In this document: positions 1 through 8,036 of the stretch, piece by piece
Layout: every line of letters starts with the position of its first letter
Position numbering within the stretch: the stretch's first letter is position 1
Assembly (NCBI GenBank): GCA_002455955.1
Contig: DKLZ01000034.1
Location: 28,040-60,946, forward strand
Direction: 5' to 3'
Source: Dehalococcoidia bacterium UBA6627
Lineage (GTDB): Bacteria; Chloroflexota; Dehalococcoidia; UBA2979
Length of the DNA: 32,907 bases
Translations under genes and position numbers: made by a program
The notes under the pieces: generated by a model
What the model was told of the DNA's origin: nothing
Databases searched by the model: none
What the model saw: only the letters and a program-made list of their open reading frames with translations

Positions 1-1074
1 ACCTGTATGCCATCCTTCAACACTCGGCGGATCCATCAGTTTCTGTCCCATGGCAGCTGTTGCCGATGACCAGCCATTGATCTCAGGGTCTGGAGCCTGT
101 GGCCAATTTGCGAGCTTGATGGCGCTTCCGACAAGCTCTAATGGGCTTTTCACACGAGCAAATCGGGATTCTTTAAAGAAATCAGAATTGAGAAGTGTGC
201 GCATCACTACACGCATGTCAGCATCGGACTTCATGTAGCTGTCGACGATCTGGTCGATGGCCTCAGGATCTTGTGGAGGTTCAATGCTCCATGAGGGAAT
301 CTGTAATTCATCTGCTACGAAGAAGGTATAGAGATGGCGTCCGATGAAGCGAGCCGTTGCTTCCTGTTCAACTATCACATCGATAATGTCTTCACCGTTT
401 AGATTTCCAGTTCGTCCGAGGAAAGTTTTTTCACCGTTGTCATGATCGTCCTCTCGGAAGACAAACTCGGTGTCGTAGCCTCCAAAGGGATATAACGGGA
501 TGGGCTGTTGAAAGGTCCACCCAGTGAAAGCTCGAGCAGCTGCCTTTATGTCGTCTTCGCTATAGGTGCCGATCCCCATCGAGAATAATTCAAGTAACTC
601 ACGGCCATAATTCTCGTTGATTTCATCCGCATGATTCTCGCAGTTGTCGAGCCAGTGGATCATTGCTGGATCTCGCGAGAGGTCGAGCAGGATCTGGCGA
701 AGGTTACAGAGTGAGTTGTTACGGAATGTTTCGATCTGATGGACGATTGCAGGTCCATGTTCTCCTTTAAACCACCCGGTAGCGAATACATGATGCCAGA
801 AAAGTGCCATCTTTTCGCGCAATGGTGCACCACTATGTGCCATGTTGAAGATCCATAGAGAGCCATGGGTTCCAGGGACGTCAGGACTGTTTTGTCCTGG
901 AAAGTAACGATCTAGAAGATCTGCATTTGGATTATGGTGAGTCTCAGGATGGAGCAGTTCTTCGACGATTTCTTCGTACGGTCGCTCGGCCAAGACTTCT
1001 AGCTCGTCGCGCGTTGCTCCTACTCCAACACGTCGCATTAGATGAGCTCGTAATTCAATCGCTTCTGTCGCCAT
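1..1074 (-). CDS. DUF1800 family protein, C-terminus cut by window edge
   Basis: This reading frame is open from an ATG at 1074 to the left edge with no stop, giving 358 codons, so the C-terminus lies outside the window. A GGAG sits about 8 bases upstream of the ATG. The translation shows the DUF1800 (PF08811) pattern in order: an N-terminal 'HLMRRVGVGA' segment, 'FWHHVFATG', 'NENYGRELLELFSMG' followed by 'YSEDDIKAAARAFTGW', and near the edge 'PPSVEGWHTG'. DUF1800 proteins are widespread in environmental bacteria and often pair with a DUF1501 protein. Their biochemical role is not settled, though export or surface roles are suspected. The partner, if present, would lie left of this window. 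The gene is divergent from the 570-residue protein at 1449. The family call is secure; no function is claimed. Confidence 0.88.
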   Translation of the reverse strand, partial: MATEAIELRAHLMRRVGVGATRDELEVLAERPYEEIVEELLHPETHHNPNADLLDRYFPGQNSPDVPGTHGSLWIFNMAHSGAPLREKMALFWHHVFATGWFKGEHGPAIVHQIETFRNNSLCNLRQILLDLSRDPAMIHWLDNCENHADEINENYGRELLELFSMGIGTYSEDDIKAAARAFTGWTFQQPIPLYPFGGYDTEFVFREDDHDNGEKTFLGRTGNLNGEDIIDVIVEQEATARFIGRHLYTFFVADELQIPSWSIEPPQDPEAIDQIVDSYMKSDADMRVVMRTLLNSDFFKESRFARVKSPLELVGSAIKLANWPQAPDPEINGWSSATAAMGQKLMDPPSVEGWHTG

Positions 1075-1448
1075 GGGTCACTCCAGGAACCGTAAATTTG
1101 GAATAAGGCTTTGTTGGGTTATACCAGATGTGAATTATTCACTGCTATTACTTTGCGAAAGTGATTAAGTACTTGGCTTGCTATCAGACTATCCGAATTC
1201 ATTAGCGTATGACGCTCGATGGATTGCAAACGAAAGATGCTCAAAAATATCTTTTAAGCGTTGGGTAGCTATCTGCAAGTAATTAATGTTCATCAAGGTT
1301 GGCTCGCATATTTCTTGGGTGTCGAGATATATTGGCTGCGAATACGCTTTGGAGATTCCTCATGGCAGGTTTTCGACAAAGTGATCAAGTTGTGATTCCT
1401 ATACTTCGGTGATCACGGTGGCCTTCGTTCTAGTCAGAGGACGTACAG
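1075..1448. other. AT-rich divergent intergenic region, likely two promoters
   Basis: This 374-base gap separates the DUF1800 gene (minus) from the unknown protein gene (plus), so it should hold both promoters. No convincing ORF or RNA gene was found. A 7-bp inverted repeat (GTGATCA at 1381-1387, TGATCAC at 1410-1416) lies 30-70 bases before the 1449 start and could be an operator, but it is short and may be chance. A good ribosome binding site (AGAGGA) lies just upstream of 1449. Confidence 0.4.
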
Positions 1449-3161
1449 ATGGCGACACTTTTAGCAGAAGCGCGTACAGGTGAAGTCGGGTCTCTCTATG
1501 AGAAGCTTGGAGAGCGAATACTGGAACGTGATCAGGTTGCTGTAAGTAACGTGTTCTATGACCTGATTCGTAAAGAACGTCCTCTTGAGGAATTGTTACG
1601 CGAGACGATTCACATACATGCACCATATACACACACCCCCTACCATCAACGGATTGATGATGGGATCGTTCGATTTGTTAACAACGACCATTGTCTTCTG
1701 AGCGCTCGAGCGAGTCTCCGAATGCCTCAGTTGCTACCAGAGTCACTGCGATTCTTGCCTATGGCACAAACAATGTGGTACGTGCCGACCGGTCTGGATG
1801 CTTGGAACCAACTACTAGGAAAGGCTCCAGGTCACTATGGCAGGCGTGTCTATGATGCGGAGAAGTATCCGATCCCGCCTGCTCCCACTCAGCACTGGCA
1901 GGATGTTGATCCGATCGCGACGGAAGGTACTATTGATGAGAGATTGAACCATTGGTTGACCTTGGTTCAATACGGGCATGTAGAGGAATCGTACGCTGTA
2001 TTTCAGGGTATAACTGCAGATCCTGCGAATCGCCCGAAAGCTATGGCACAGCTGATGTTTGCTGGACTCATTGATGTGCAGGATCGGATCCTTCATAACC
2101 GGAGCTACACTACAGGCCACAAATCATTCCGTGCCCGCGCAACAATCGAATTGACTCAGGCTGTTGGTTGGGAAAACGCTCACGACGTGATGTTCGCGGG
2201 TATACCAGACATGGCGGTTGGTCCACGTTGGTATTCTGCATACGAAATGGCGTGTGAGATCGCCCTACGTTATCTGGATGAAGCCCCGTCGGTATCGTCA
2301 CTGGCTGCTACAAACGTTACGACACTCGACGCGGATTTGTTTGCAAACACTGCACCGTTGTCATCTTCAGAACGCAGCATGTTAATGCGCGCACTGCTAG
2401 AGGATCCTGAACCTGCTTACATTGAAGCAATTATTGAACTGCTGAATGATGGTAGGTCGCCGCAATCGATACTTGATACGATTCAAATCGCTGCGGCTGA
2501 AGTGGTGTTGCGGTGCGGTACTGGGCCAAGTTTCTCAATGCCGCAGCATGGTTATGAATACACGAATATGCTGGCTTGGTTCTATAAAAACTTCGAGCAT
2601 CGTCACAAAACGAAACTCTTGTTTGTCGCAGGATCATTTATCAATCAAACGGCGGGATTGGTGCGTCATACTCCTGGGAACGGAAAGCCACTGTTTGAGG
2701 CACCGGCGTCGGCAGAAGGGCTATCTAGGGATCAACTACTTTCGCGGCTGGACGCGGCGATGGCTGCTCTCGAACCTGATGAATCTGCCTGTTGGGTACA
2801 AGCTTACTTGGATGCGGGCCATGACAGGCGTCCTCTTGTGATGACCTTGACCCTTGGTGCTGCGAAGCAGGGGAACGATCCACATAATCAAGAAATTGGA
2901 CTATGCATGCTAGAGGATTACAGTCGTACGTCTTCGCCCGATCGAGACCGTCTGCTGCTGTCTTGTGCGAAGCATACGGCGGGTCATTCCAAGTATGGTG
3001 ATTCATTAGAGTCATATAACCGCTTCGCACAAGCCTTTGATCTGCCTCCAGCGACCGGTAATTCTGGTGATCGTGACCCGTTGGAAGCGGTGTTGGAAGA
3101 GATCGAAGAAGTCCCACTCTCTGATGAGGAGTCAGTACCGGCCGGACTGCTGACCGACTAA
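1449..3161 (+). CDS. Unrecognised 570-residue His-rich helical protein
   Basis: I do not recognise this protein family. The ATG at 1449 has AGAGGA about 7 bases upstream and the frame is clean to a TAA. The protein has no signal peptide or membrane segment and appears mostly alpha-helical. Two His clusters stand out: H55, H57, H62, H66 and H81 near the N-terminus ('IHIHAPYTHTPYHQ'), and H367, H384 and H386 in 'PQHGYEYTNMLAWFYKNFEH'. Such clusters in a soluble helical protein suggest a metal site, and questin-oxidase-like proteins came to mind, but I could not confirm a match. The C-terminal 30 residues are acidic and low in complexity. It stands alone between the divergent DUF1800 gene and the MaoC-like gene 184 bases downstream, so context says little beyond a likely place in a catabolic neighbourhood. 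Confidence 0.8.
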   Translation: MATLLAEARTGEVGSLYEKLGERILERDQVAVSNVFYDLIRKERPLEELLRETIHIHAPYTHTPYHQRIDDGIVRFVNNDHCLLSARASLRMPQLLPESLRFLPMAQTMWYVPTGLDAWNQLLGKAPGHYGRRVYDAEKYPIPPAPTQHWQDVDPIATEGTIDERLNHWLTLVQYGHVEESYAVFQGITADPANRPKAMAQLMFAGLIDVQDRILHNRSYTTGHKSFRARATIELTQAVGWENAHDVMFAGIPDMAVGPRWYSAYEMACEIALRYLDEAPSVSSLAATNVTTLDADLFANTAPLSSSERSMLMRALLEDPEPAYIEAIIELLNDGRSPQSILDTIQIAAAEVVLRCGTGPSFSMPQHGYEYTNMLAWFYKNFEHRHKTKLLFVAGSFINQTAGLVRHTPGNGKPLFEAPASAEGLSRDQLLSRLDAAMAALEPDESACWVQAYLDAGHDRRPLVMTLTLGAAKQGNDPHNQEIGLCMLEDYSRTSSPDRDRLLLSCAKHTAGHSKYGDSLESYNRFAQAFDLPPATGNSGDRDPLEAVLEEIEEVPLSDEESVPAGLLTD

Positions 3162-3345
3162 GTGTTTATGACTTCGTGTCAGTTGATGTTCCAGATCGTA
3201 TTTGGGACGAGATTGTAGTGGATCTGAAGTTGAAAACGTGCCGGGCATTCTTTTGAGACGTAAGCGATCATGTATCCGATGAACCGAACGGCACAGCTCT
3301 CCGTGGACTCTAGGTGCATGTTCTATGTGGAGAAAGGAATCCTCT

Positions 3346-4131
3346 ATGGGCAGCATAGAGTTTGAGGCACGCGAGTGGGTTGCGGAGTCTCGAAACTTCA
3401 GTCCGGATGGCATCCATGATGACGAACGGGCGCGCAGACTAGGTTTCGACGGAGGTTTCGTTCCGGGTGTAGTGCTCTATGAGCACATCGCTGCCGAGTT
3501 AATGAGGCAAGGTGTGCCTTGGCTTAGCGAAGGTCGAGTGTCGTTGCGTTTTCGTAGACCAGTATATGGAGGGGAGTCGGTCACTTGGTCTGTTGATCCA
3601 GAAAGTAAAACCTTTTCCATTCACGGAGATGATGGAATGGGCGTTCGTGCTTCAGGTGAATTTACGGTTGGAGACAATTTTCCACAGGTATCGAATGATG
3701 AAGCATTAGCACCACCGTCTCCTTTGCAAATGGGTGATCCATCCTTGATAGGGTCGGTGATGCGGATAGAGAAATCTCTCGATTCAGGCAAATTCGACGA
3801 AATCGCGGTAATTTCAGATTTTCCGAGAGAGTTGGATGGTAGGAAGCTGATCCCTATCGGGCAGTGGATTAACCCGATGGATCTGATATACGCGTACTTT
3901 GGCCATACTACGACGGTTCATTTTGCCGGCCGAATATGGCACCACTCGCCTCTGTTTGAAGACGAATCATTTTCAAAAACGGGAATTATTACTGGATTCT
4001 CCGAGCGGCGTGGAAACAAGATCGTGGAATTTAACTGTCTGGTCGCAGCGGCCGACGGACGGTCAGTAGCGACCATCGAGCATTCAAGTATCTACCAACT
4101 CGCTCGCGAGCGGGTTTCCGAGAAAGATTAG
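3346..4131 (+). CDS. MaoC-like double-hotdog protein
   Basis: This 261-residue protein appears to contain two hotdog domains. The N-terminal half has the MaoC/hydratase-type central helix 'GIHDDERARRLGFDGGFVPGV', then a strand like 'VSLRFRRPVYGGESVTW'. The C-terminal half (about residue 170 on) has 'HFAGRIWHHSPL' and 'GITTGF'-like strands typical of a second hotdog. I chose the ATG at 3346, preceded by GAAAGGA at good spacing, over the ATG at 3325, which has no clear site. Family members act on acyl-CoA thioesters, mostly as (R)-specific enoyl-CoA hydratases. In those enzymes the motif is D-x-N-P-[IL]-H, whereas here it reads S-P-D-G-I-H: the His is kept but the usual Asp is not. The substrate is unknown. 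Its stop codon overlaps the stop of the convergent cupin gene. Confidence 0.75.
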   Translation: MGSIEFEAREWVAESRNFSPDGIHDDERARRLGFDGGFVPGVVLYEHIAAELMRQGVPWLSEGRVSLRFRRPVYGGESVTWSVDPESKTFSIHGDDGMGVRASGEFTVGDNFPQVSNDEALAPPSPLQMGDPSLIGSVMRIEKSLDSGKFDEIAVISDFPRELDGRKLIPIGQWINPMDLIYAYFGHTTTVHFAGRIWHHSPLFEDESFSKTGIITGFSERRGNKIVEFNCLVAAADGRSVATIEHSSIYQLARERVSEKD

Positions 4132-4511
4132 GTCGCTACGAGGCCGATTGGATCGCCCAAGGTCTGTGCTGCACAGACGATGAACTCTAAATCAGAATCC
4201 TCATCTGCATGAATTTCATGCTCGATTGCCGCTGGGAAGAATAGAAAATCACCTGGTCCGACAGGTTTTTCCCAAGGTCCGCATATTACTTTCCCACTGC
4301 CTGCGAGAAAGTAGTACACCTTTTCGACATCCGCGTGAATGTGACGCTCGTTTGCTCCACCCGCGGGGAGTCTATTGCGAAGTACGAACTGGAAACCACT
4401 TTCGAAATTAACTGAGCCTTTATCGAAAATACGGCGAACATGAAGATCTCCGCGAGATTGTATTTCACTGACTGACAATTCGTTAGTGACGATTAGACGC
4501 TCTTCGGTCAT
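4128..4511 (-). CDS. Small cupin-domain protein
   Basis: This is a 127-residue single-domain cupin. Motif 1 is visible as 'GANERHIHADVEKVYYFLAGSGKV' with the His pair and Glu that normally bind metal, and motif 2 as 'PGDFLFFPAAIEHEIHA'. Such proteins are small metal-binding beta-barrels that act as isomerases, dioxygenases or sugar and ligand sensors, and the sequence does not say which. A GAGAGGG lies about 8 bases before the ATG. The gene converges on the MaoC-like gene and the two coding regions overlap by 4 bases at their stops (4128-4131). There is no signal peptide, so a cytoplasmic role is likely, possibly in the same catabolic pathway as its neighbours. Confidence 0.85.
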   Translation of the reverse strand: MTEERLIVTNELSVSEIQSRGDLHVRRIFDKGSVNFESGFQFVLRNRLPAGGANERHIHADVEKVYYFLAGSGKVICGPWEKPVGPGDFLFFPAAIEHEIHADEDSDLEFIVCAAQTLGDPIGLVAT

Positions 4512-4701
4512 AAGTTTTTCCCTCTCAAGTTGGTCTCAGCAGAACATTTGGTGAATGTTCCTGATGAGCATATGAATTTTCAATTAAATTAGGTCGGTTG
4601 AAAGGCAGTTTGTATCGTAGCGAATACCGTGCGATTGAACGCAAGAGCGATTATTCCATTCGCGCGCACGTTGAAGACGTTTACAGTTTTGCGTCATTCA
4701 C
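4512..4701. other. Short intergenic gap, nothing recognised
   Basis: This is a 190-base AT-rich gap between the cupin and the permease, both on the minus strand. It should hold the cupin promoter and any terminator of the permease gene. No strong hairpin, repeat or RNA gene was seen. Confidence 0.4.
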
Positions 4702-5412
4702 CTAGTGCAACAACAAGACTCCCAGCAGAATAATCGCGACATATATAACTCGATAGAACGAGGCGGTGGGAATCCACGTACTGATGCGCTTACCAAACCA
4801 TAGGAAGACAAGGCTAAAAGGGAAGAAAACGAGATAAGCGGTCAGTATTTCTTTTGACCAAAAGCCTGCGACACCGTGTCCAATGCAGACTACGAGAGCA
4901 AGTGGGAGGAAGTACGCTTGGAGCGTTGCACGAAAGATTCTTGGTGGCCAGCGGCGCATCGTGGCATAGACGATCACTGGTGGTGAGTTCGTGTTGTAGG
5001 CGCCTCCTAGGACTCCACTCATGAATCCGAGGCAGTAGGCCCAGATAGGGTTATTCACTTTGGCGACGCGTGCGCCAACTAAGTTATAGATTGCATACGC
5101 GACCAATAGCACCCCGAGAACACGTCGGATTACATCGTCCGGCGCATTGGCGATCAGAAAGATTCCGATAGGGACCCCTACCAATGAGCTAACAACGAGC
5201 TTCCAGGCAGAACGTGCTTCGATATGTCCAAGATCACGACGAAGCATTAGGAGTGTTGTACCAAGGATCGCAAATGCGACTAGTGCGGTTGCATCCTGTA
5301 CACCTATGAGTAACGAAAGTAGCGGCATCGCGATAAGCCCGGTGCCGAAGCCGGTTGTGCTATGCAGTAGTGTTGCTACGCAAAGGACGGCTATGACAAG
5401 GAGTGATTCCAT
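4702..5412 (-). CDS. TauE/SafE (TSUP) family membrane exporter
   Basis: This is a 236-residue, very hydrophobic protein with about seven or eight membrane segments. The first segment carries the family's typical 'GFGTGLIAMPLLSLL' stretch, and the second repeat begins 'GFMSGVLGGAYNTNSPPVIVYA'-like, with the conserved G-x-x-x-G and N/P residues. TSUP proteins move small organic or sulfur anions, such as sulfite, sulfoacetate or acids released during catabolism, across the inner membrane. The substrate here cannot be read from the sequence. No clear ribosome binding site precedes the ATG at 5412. It lies downstream of the Ldh-family gene on the same strand with a 130-base gap, so co-transcription is possible, which would fit efflux or uptake of a hydroxy- or keto-acid. 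Confidence 0.85.
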   Translation of the reverse strand: MESLLVIAVLCVATLLHSTTGFGTGLIAMPLLSLLIGVQDATALVAFAILGTTLLMLRRDLGHIEARSAWKLVVSSLVGVPIGIFLIANAPDDVIRRVLGVLLVAYAIYNLVGARVAKVNNPIWAYCLGFMSGVLGGAYNTNSPPVIVYATMRRWPPRIFRATLQAYFLPLALVVCIGHGVAGFWSKEILTAYLVFFPFSLVFLWFGKRISTWIPTASFYRVIYVAIILLGVLLLH

Positions 5413-5542
5413 CGGCTGACGCTACGCTTAATTAAGGATAGCGGCATGTCACTAATAGAGAGCATCAGGAATCGAATGTATTTTGCGCAACATAAGATTG
5501 ATTCACGATGCGACTTCATACGATCCCAAGATGGAAAACAAC

Positions 5543-6622
5543 CTAGGTAAAGTCGAAGTTCAATCCTAGTTCGGTCTCGATCGTCGAAAACCAGTCGATC
5601 ACCTCACGATGATATGGGATGCCATCGGCAGTGCGTATGACTTCTTCCTCGGCCTCGAGTTGTCCAGGATAGATGACGCGCTTGTGACCGGGGGCAGGTT
5701 TCGTATTTGCGAGGCCACGGAGAAATTCGTCCATACTCGCTTTGAAGTCGGCAGTATCAATGAATGCATCGATACGATATGCGAGTAGGTGGAATCCGGG
5801 TTCGAAAGCTAGGAAACCAGGGCCGAGTCCGCTCAGACTGCTGCACATAATGTCAATTATCGCTCCGATCCCGTAACCCTTGTGAGAGCCTTGCTCACGA
5901 GTGCCACCGATAGGGAGCATGTATGACTGTTCTGGTACGTCGACTCGCTCCATGATCGGAGAACCATCCATGCGGGCGAGCCATCCGGGTTCGACTTGCG
6001 CTCCGAGTCGTCTTGCAAGACTCAGCTTATTGTTAGCGATCTGGGTAGTACCGACGTCGATCATAAACGGTGCCATTTCGCCAGCGGGAGCAGCCCATGC
6101 GAAAGGATTAGTTCCGAGCCGAGGTTCAGCTCCAAAAGTGGGTACCATGACTGGGCGCCCACTGGAGGACATGGCTACGCCGATCATGTCATGAGGGATC
6201 GCACGCATCGCGTGGTAACCGGTACCTCCCATATGACCGACGCCAGTGACGCATACTGCACCGAGACCATATTTGGCTGCCTTCTCGATGGCGATATCCA
6301 TTGCACGCGGTGCGATGTGCAGCCCAAGAGCACCACCTCCATCGATTACGGCAGTAGTTTCGGTCTCACGAGTAGTAGTGATTTCTGGACGAGCTTTGAG
6401 TGAACCGTTTTGATAGAGAGAGACGTAGTTACGAAGCATGTTCGATACACCGTGTGTTTCGACTCCACGGAGGTCATTGAACATCAGAACGTCAGCGGCG
6501 AGTGCGGCATCCTCGTCGGTTAGGCCCATTGCCTTGAAGATGGCATTAGTAGCATTTCGCATCTGTGGTTCCATAACGATCACTCGATCGGCATCAGAAA
6601 CTTTGAAACGTTCAAGCATGGC
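5543..6622 (-). CDS. Ldh family (malate/L-lactate/ureidoglycolate-type) NAD(P)-dependent oxidoreductase
   Basis: This 359-residue protein belongs to the Ldh_2 family (AllD, YiaK and malate dehydrogenases of the non-Rossmann type), which oxidise 2-hydroxyacids or reduce 2-ketoacids with NAD(P). The conserved catalytic region 'RGVETHGVSNM' (His56) is present, as are 'VGHMGGTGYHA' (His129), 'GTNPFAWAAP' and 'GSHKGYGIGAIIDI', which form the cofactor and substrate pocket. I start at the ATG at 6622 because AGGAG lies 8 bases upstream. A further ATG at 6664 would add 14 residues but has no ribosome binding site. Length is normal for the family. The gene is divergent from the SDR module and followed on its strand by a TSUP exporter, which suggests a hydroxyacid pathway. 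The substrate is not determined. Confidence 0.88.
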   Translation of the reverse strand, partial: AMLERFKVSDADRVIVMEPQMRNATNAIFKAMGLTDEDAALAADVLMFNDLRGVETHGVSNMLRNYVSLYQNGSLKARPEITTTRETETTAVIDGGGALGLHIAPRAMDIAIEKAAKYGLGAVCVTGVGHMGGTGYHAMRAIPHDMIGVAMSSSGRPVMVPTFGAEPRLGTNPFAWAAPAGEMAPFMIDVGTTQIANNKLSLARRLGAQVEPGWLARMDGSPIMERVDVPEQSYMLPIGGTREQGSHKGYGIGAIIDIMCSSLSGLGPGFLAFEPGFHLLAYRIDAFIDTADFKASMDEFLRGLANTKPAPGHKRVIYPGQLEAEEEVIRTADGIPYHREVIDWFSTIETELGLNFDFT

Positions 6623-7070
6623 TGCACACTCCTGACTTTCTTGCTCCAGCCTAACGCATGGCACTCAGCATTTTCTCAAAACACGAAGCCAATCTTGATA
6701 TCAGATAGGACGCTTGTATAAGCCAATAATCTAGGAGGATTAGGCTCAGTTTAGTTGGAACTTTTCCTTTTTAGACAGCCCCATTTGTGATCGATGAATG
6801 TTCCATTATCTATCCTGAATCTGCTCGTTATCCTTGAAAGGTAACAATTTGATACGGCTCATGATTGATAAGCAAAGTCCGGATAGGTGCTCTGATTGAT
6901 AGCTGAAATAATGGAATGAGCAGCAGGATGTGGTACAACGCGGATGGAGGAAATGTGGCACTGAGCTGACTTTTGCTCATGAAGAGTTGATTTGGTCGCT
7001 ATGCGATTGAGTAAAGATTAGGTCGCTAAGCCGATTCTTAATTAGGTACTGACGACTGGAGGAACTGTAA
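6623..7070. other. Divergent intergenic region before the SDR module
   Basis: This 448-base AT-rich region should hold the promoters for the Ldh-family gene (minus) and the SDR-SDR-CaiB module (plus). No ORF or RNA gene was seen. It contains repeated GGTCGCTA words (annotated separately). The plus-strand gene has a strong ribosome binding site, GGAGGAAC, 6-9 bases before its ATG. Confidence 0.5.
6994..7036 (+). repeat. Imperfect direct repeat GGTCGCTA-n-GC(C)GATT upstream of the SDR module
   Basis: GGTCGCTATGCGATT at 6994-7008 is repeated as GGTCGCTAAGCCGATT at 7021-7036, with starts 27 bases apart. The repeat lies 35-77 bases before the first SDR start, where an operator would be expected. 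A third related copy lies at 4131-4148, across the MaoC-like and cupin gene ends, and shares a 16-base exact match (4123-4138 with 7013-7028). It could be a transcription-factor site or a small duplication. The same 10-mer GGTCGCTAAG also occurs inside the proV coding region, so the core word is not unique. Confidence 0.4.
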
Positions 7071-8009
7071 ATGGGTGTTCTTGATGGTAATGGATTGATT
7101 GTCACGGGCGGAGGTCGTGGTATTGGCCGGCAAGTGGCACTACTCGCTGCGTCCGAAGGTGCGACAGTCGTAGTAGCAGACAACGGTTGCGAACCGGATG
7201 GTACCGGGTCGAATCCGGCAGTGGCACAGGCAGTAGTTGATGAGATATCGGAGTCTGGTGGTCAGGCCGTAGCAATGACCGCGGACATGAGCACAATGTC
7301 TGGCGCTGAGGAAGGTATAAAACTGGCACTTGATTCGGCTGGGCATCTTGATGGGCTAATCACTTGTGCTGGGGTACGACGCGATACGCCGATCTGGGAT
7401 ATGACAGAGGAAGATTGGGATTCGGTGATTAACGGAAACGTCAAATCGATTTTCGCACCCGTTAAGTTTGCGACTGTTGTAATGCGACAGCAAAGATACG
7501 GGCGTATTGTCGTGATGGTATCTGATGCGGGTCTCGGTGCGGTCGGTGCTTCGAACTATGCCGCAGCTGGCGAGGGCGCGGTTGGTCTCAGTCGTACTAT
7601 CGCTCGTGATGTCGGCCGTTATGGAGTGACTTGCAACGCGATATCACCTCTGGCACGAACTCGAATGTTCGGAGGAGCATCCGAAGAACTGCGTCCACCT
7701 GCCGGCGTTCTTTCATCAGATGAGGTAGCTCGTATCGCGCCGCCATTTCCAACTCGGCAATGGGAAGGTGATTTACACCCGGACGCTCCGCAGAGTGTGG
7801 CCCCGCTAGCTGTCTATCTTGCTAGTGAAACTTCAGGCGAAGTGAATGGCCAACTCTTTGGCGTTCGCGCTGGCGAGATATATCTCTATTCTGCTCCTGA
7901 AATAGACCGGCAAATTCTAAGTTATGGACGTCGGTTCACTATGGATGAACTTGATGAGCAGGCTCCACGAACGCTGGCCTTTGGTTCCAGCAGCCCGTTG
8001 AGCAGCTAG
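7071..8009 (+). CDS. SDR-family protein lacking the catalytic lysine (putative pseudo-dehydrogenase)
   Basis: This 312-residue short-chain dehydrogenase/reductase resembles the (3R)-hydroxyacyl-CoA dehydrogenase (HSD17B4-like) branch. The cofactor loop 'TGGGRGIG' (residues 12-19) is intact, N123 and S151 fit the catalytic Asn and Ser positions, and Y163 is present. The YxxxK motif, however, reads Y-A-A-A-G: residue 167 is Gly (codon GGC), three base changes from AAG, so this is unlikely to be a sequencing slip. The 'NAG' motif is also changed (C-A-G at 99-101). It is followed 27 bases later by an SDR with an intact motif, so the two may form a heteromer in which this is the non-catalytic subunit, as known for BbsC/BbsD of anaerobic toluene degradation. 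That role is inferred. A GGAGGAAC precedes the start. Confidence 0.85.
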   Translation: MGVLDGNGLIVTGGGRGIGRQVALLAASEGATVVVADNGCEPDGTGSNPAVAQAVVDEISESGGQAVAMTADMSTMSGAEEGIKLALDSAGHLDGLITCAGVRRDTPIWDMTEEDWDSVINGNVKSIFAPVKFATVVMRQQRYGRIVVMVSDAGLGAVGASNYAAAGEGAVGLSRTIARDVGRYGVTCNAISPLARTRMFGGASEELRPPAGVLSSDEVARIAPPFPTRQWEGDLHPDAPQSVAPLAVYLASETSGEVNGQLFGVRAGEIYLYSAPEIDRQILSYGRRFTMDELDEQAPRTLAFGSSSPLSS

Positions 8010-8036
8010 CGTCGAACGAAGTAAAGGATTAAGACG

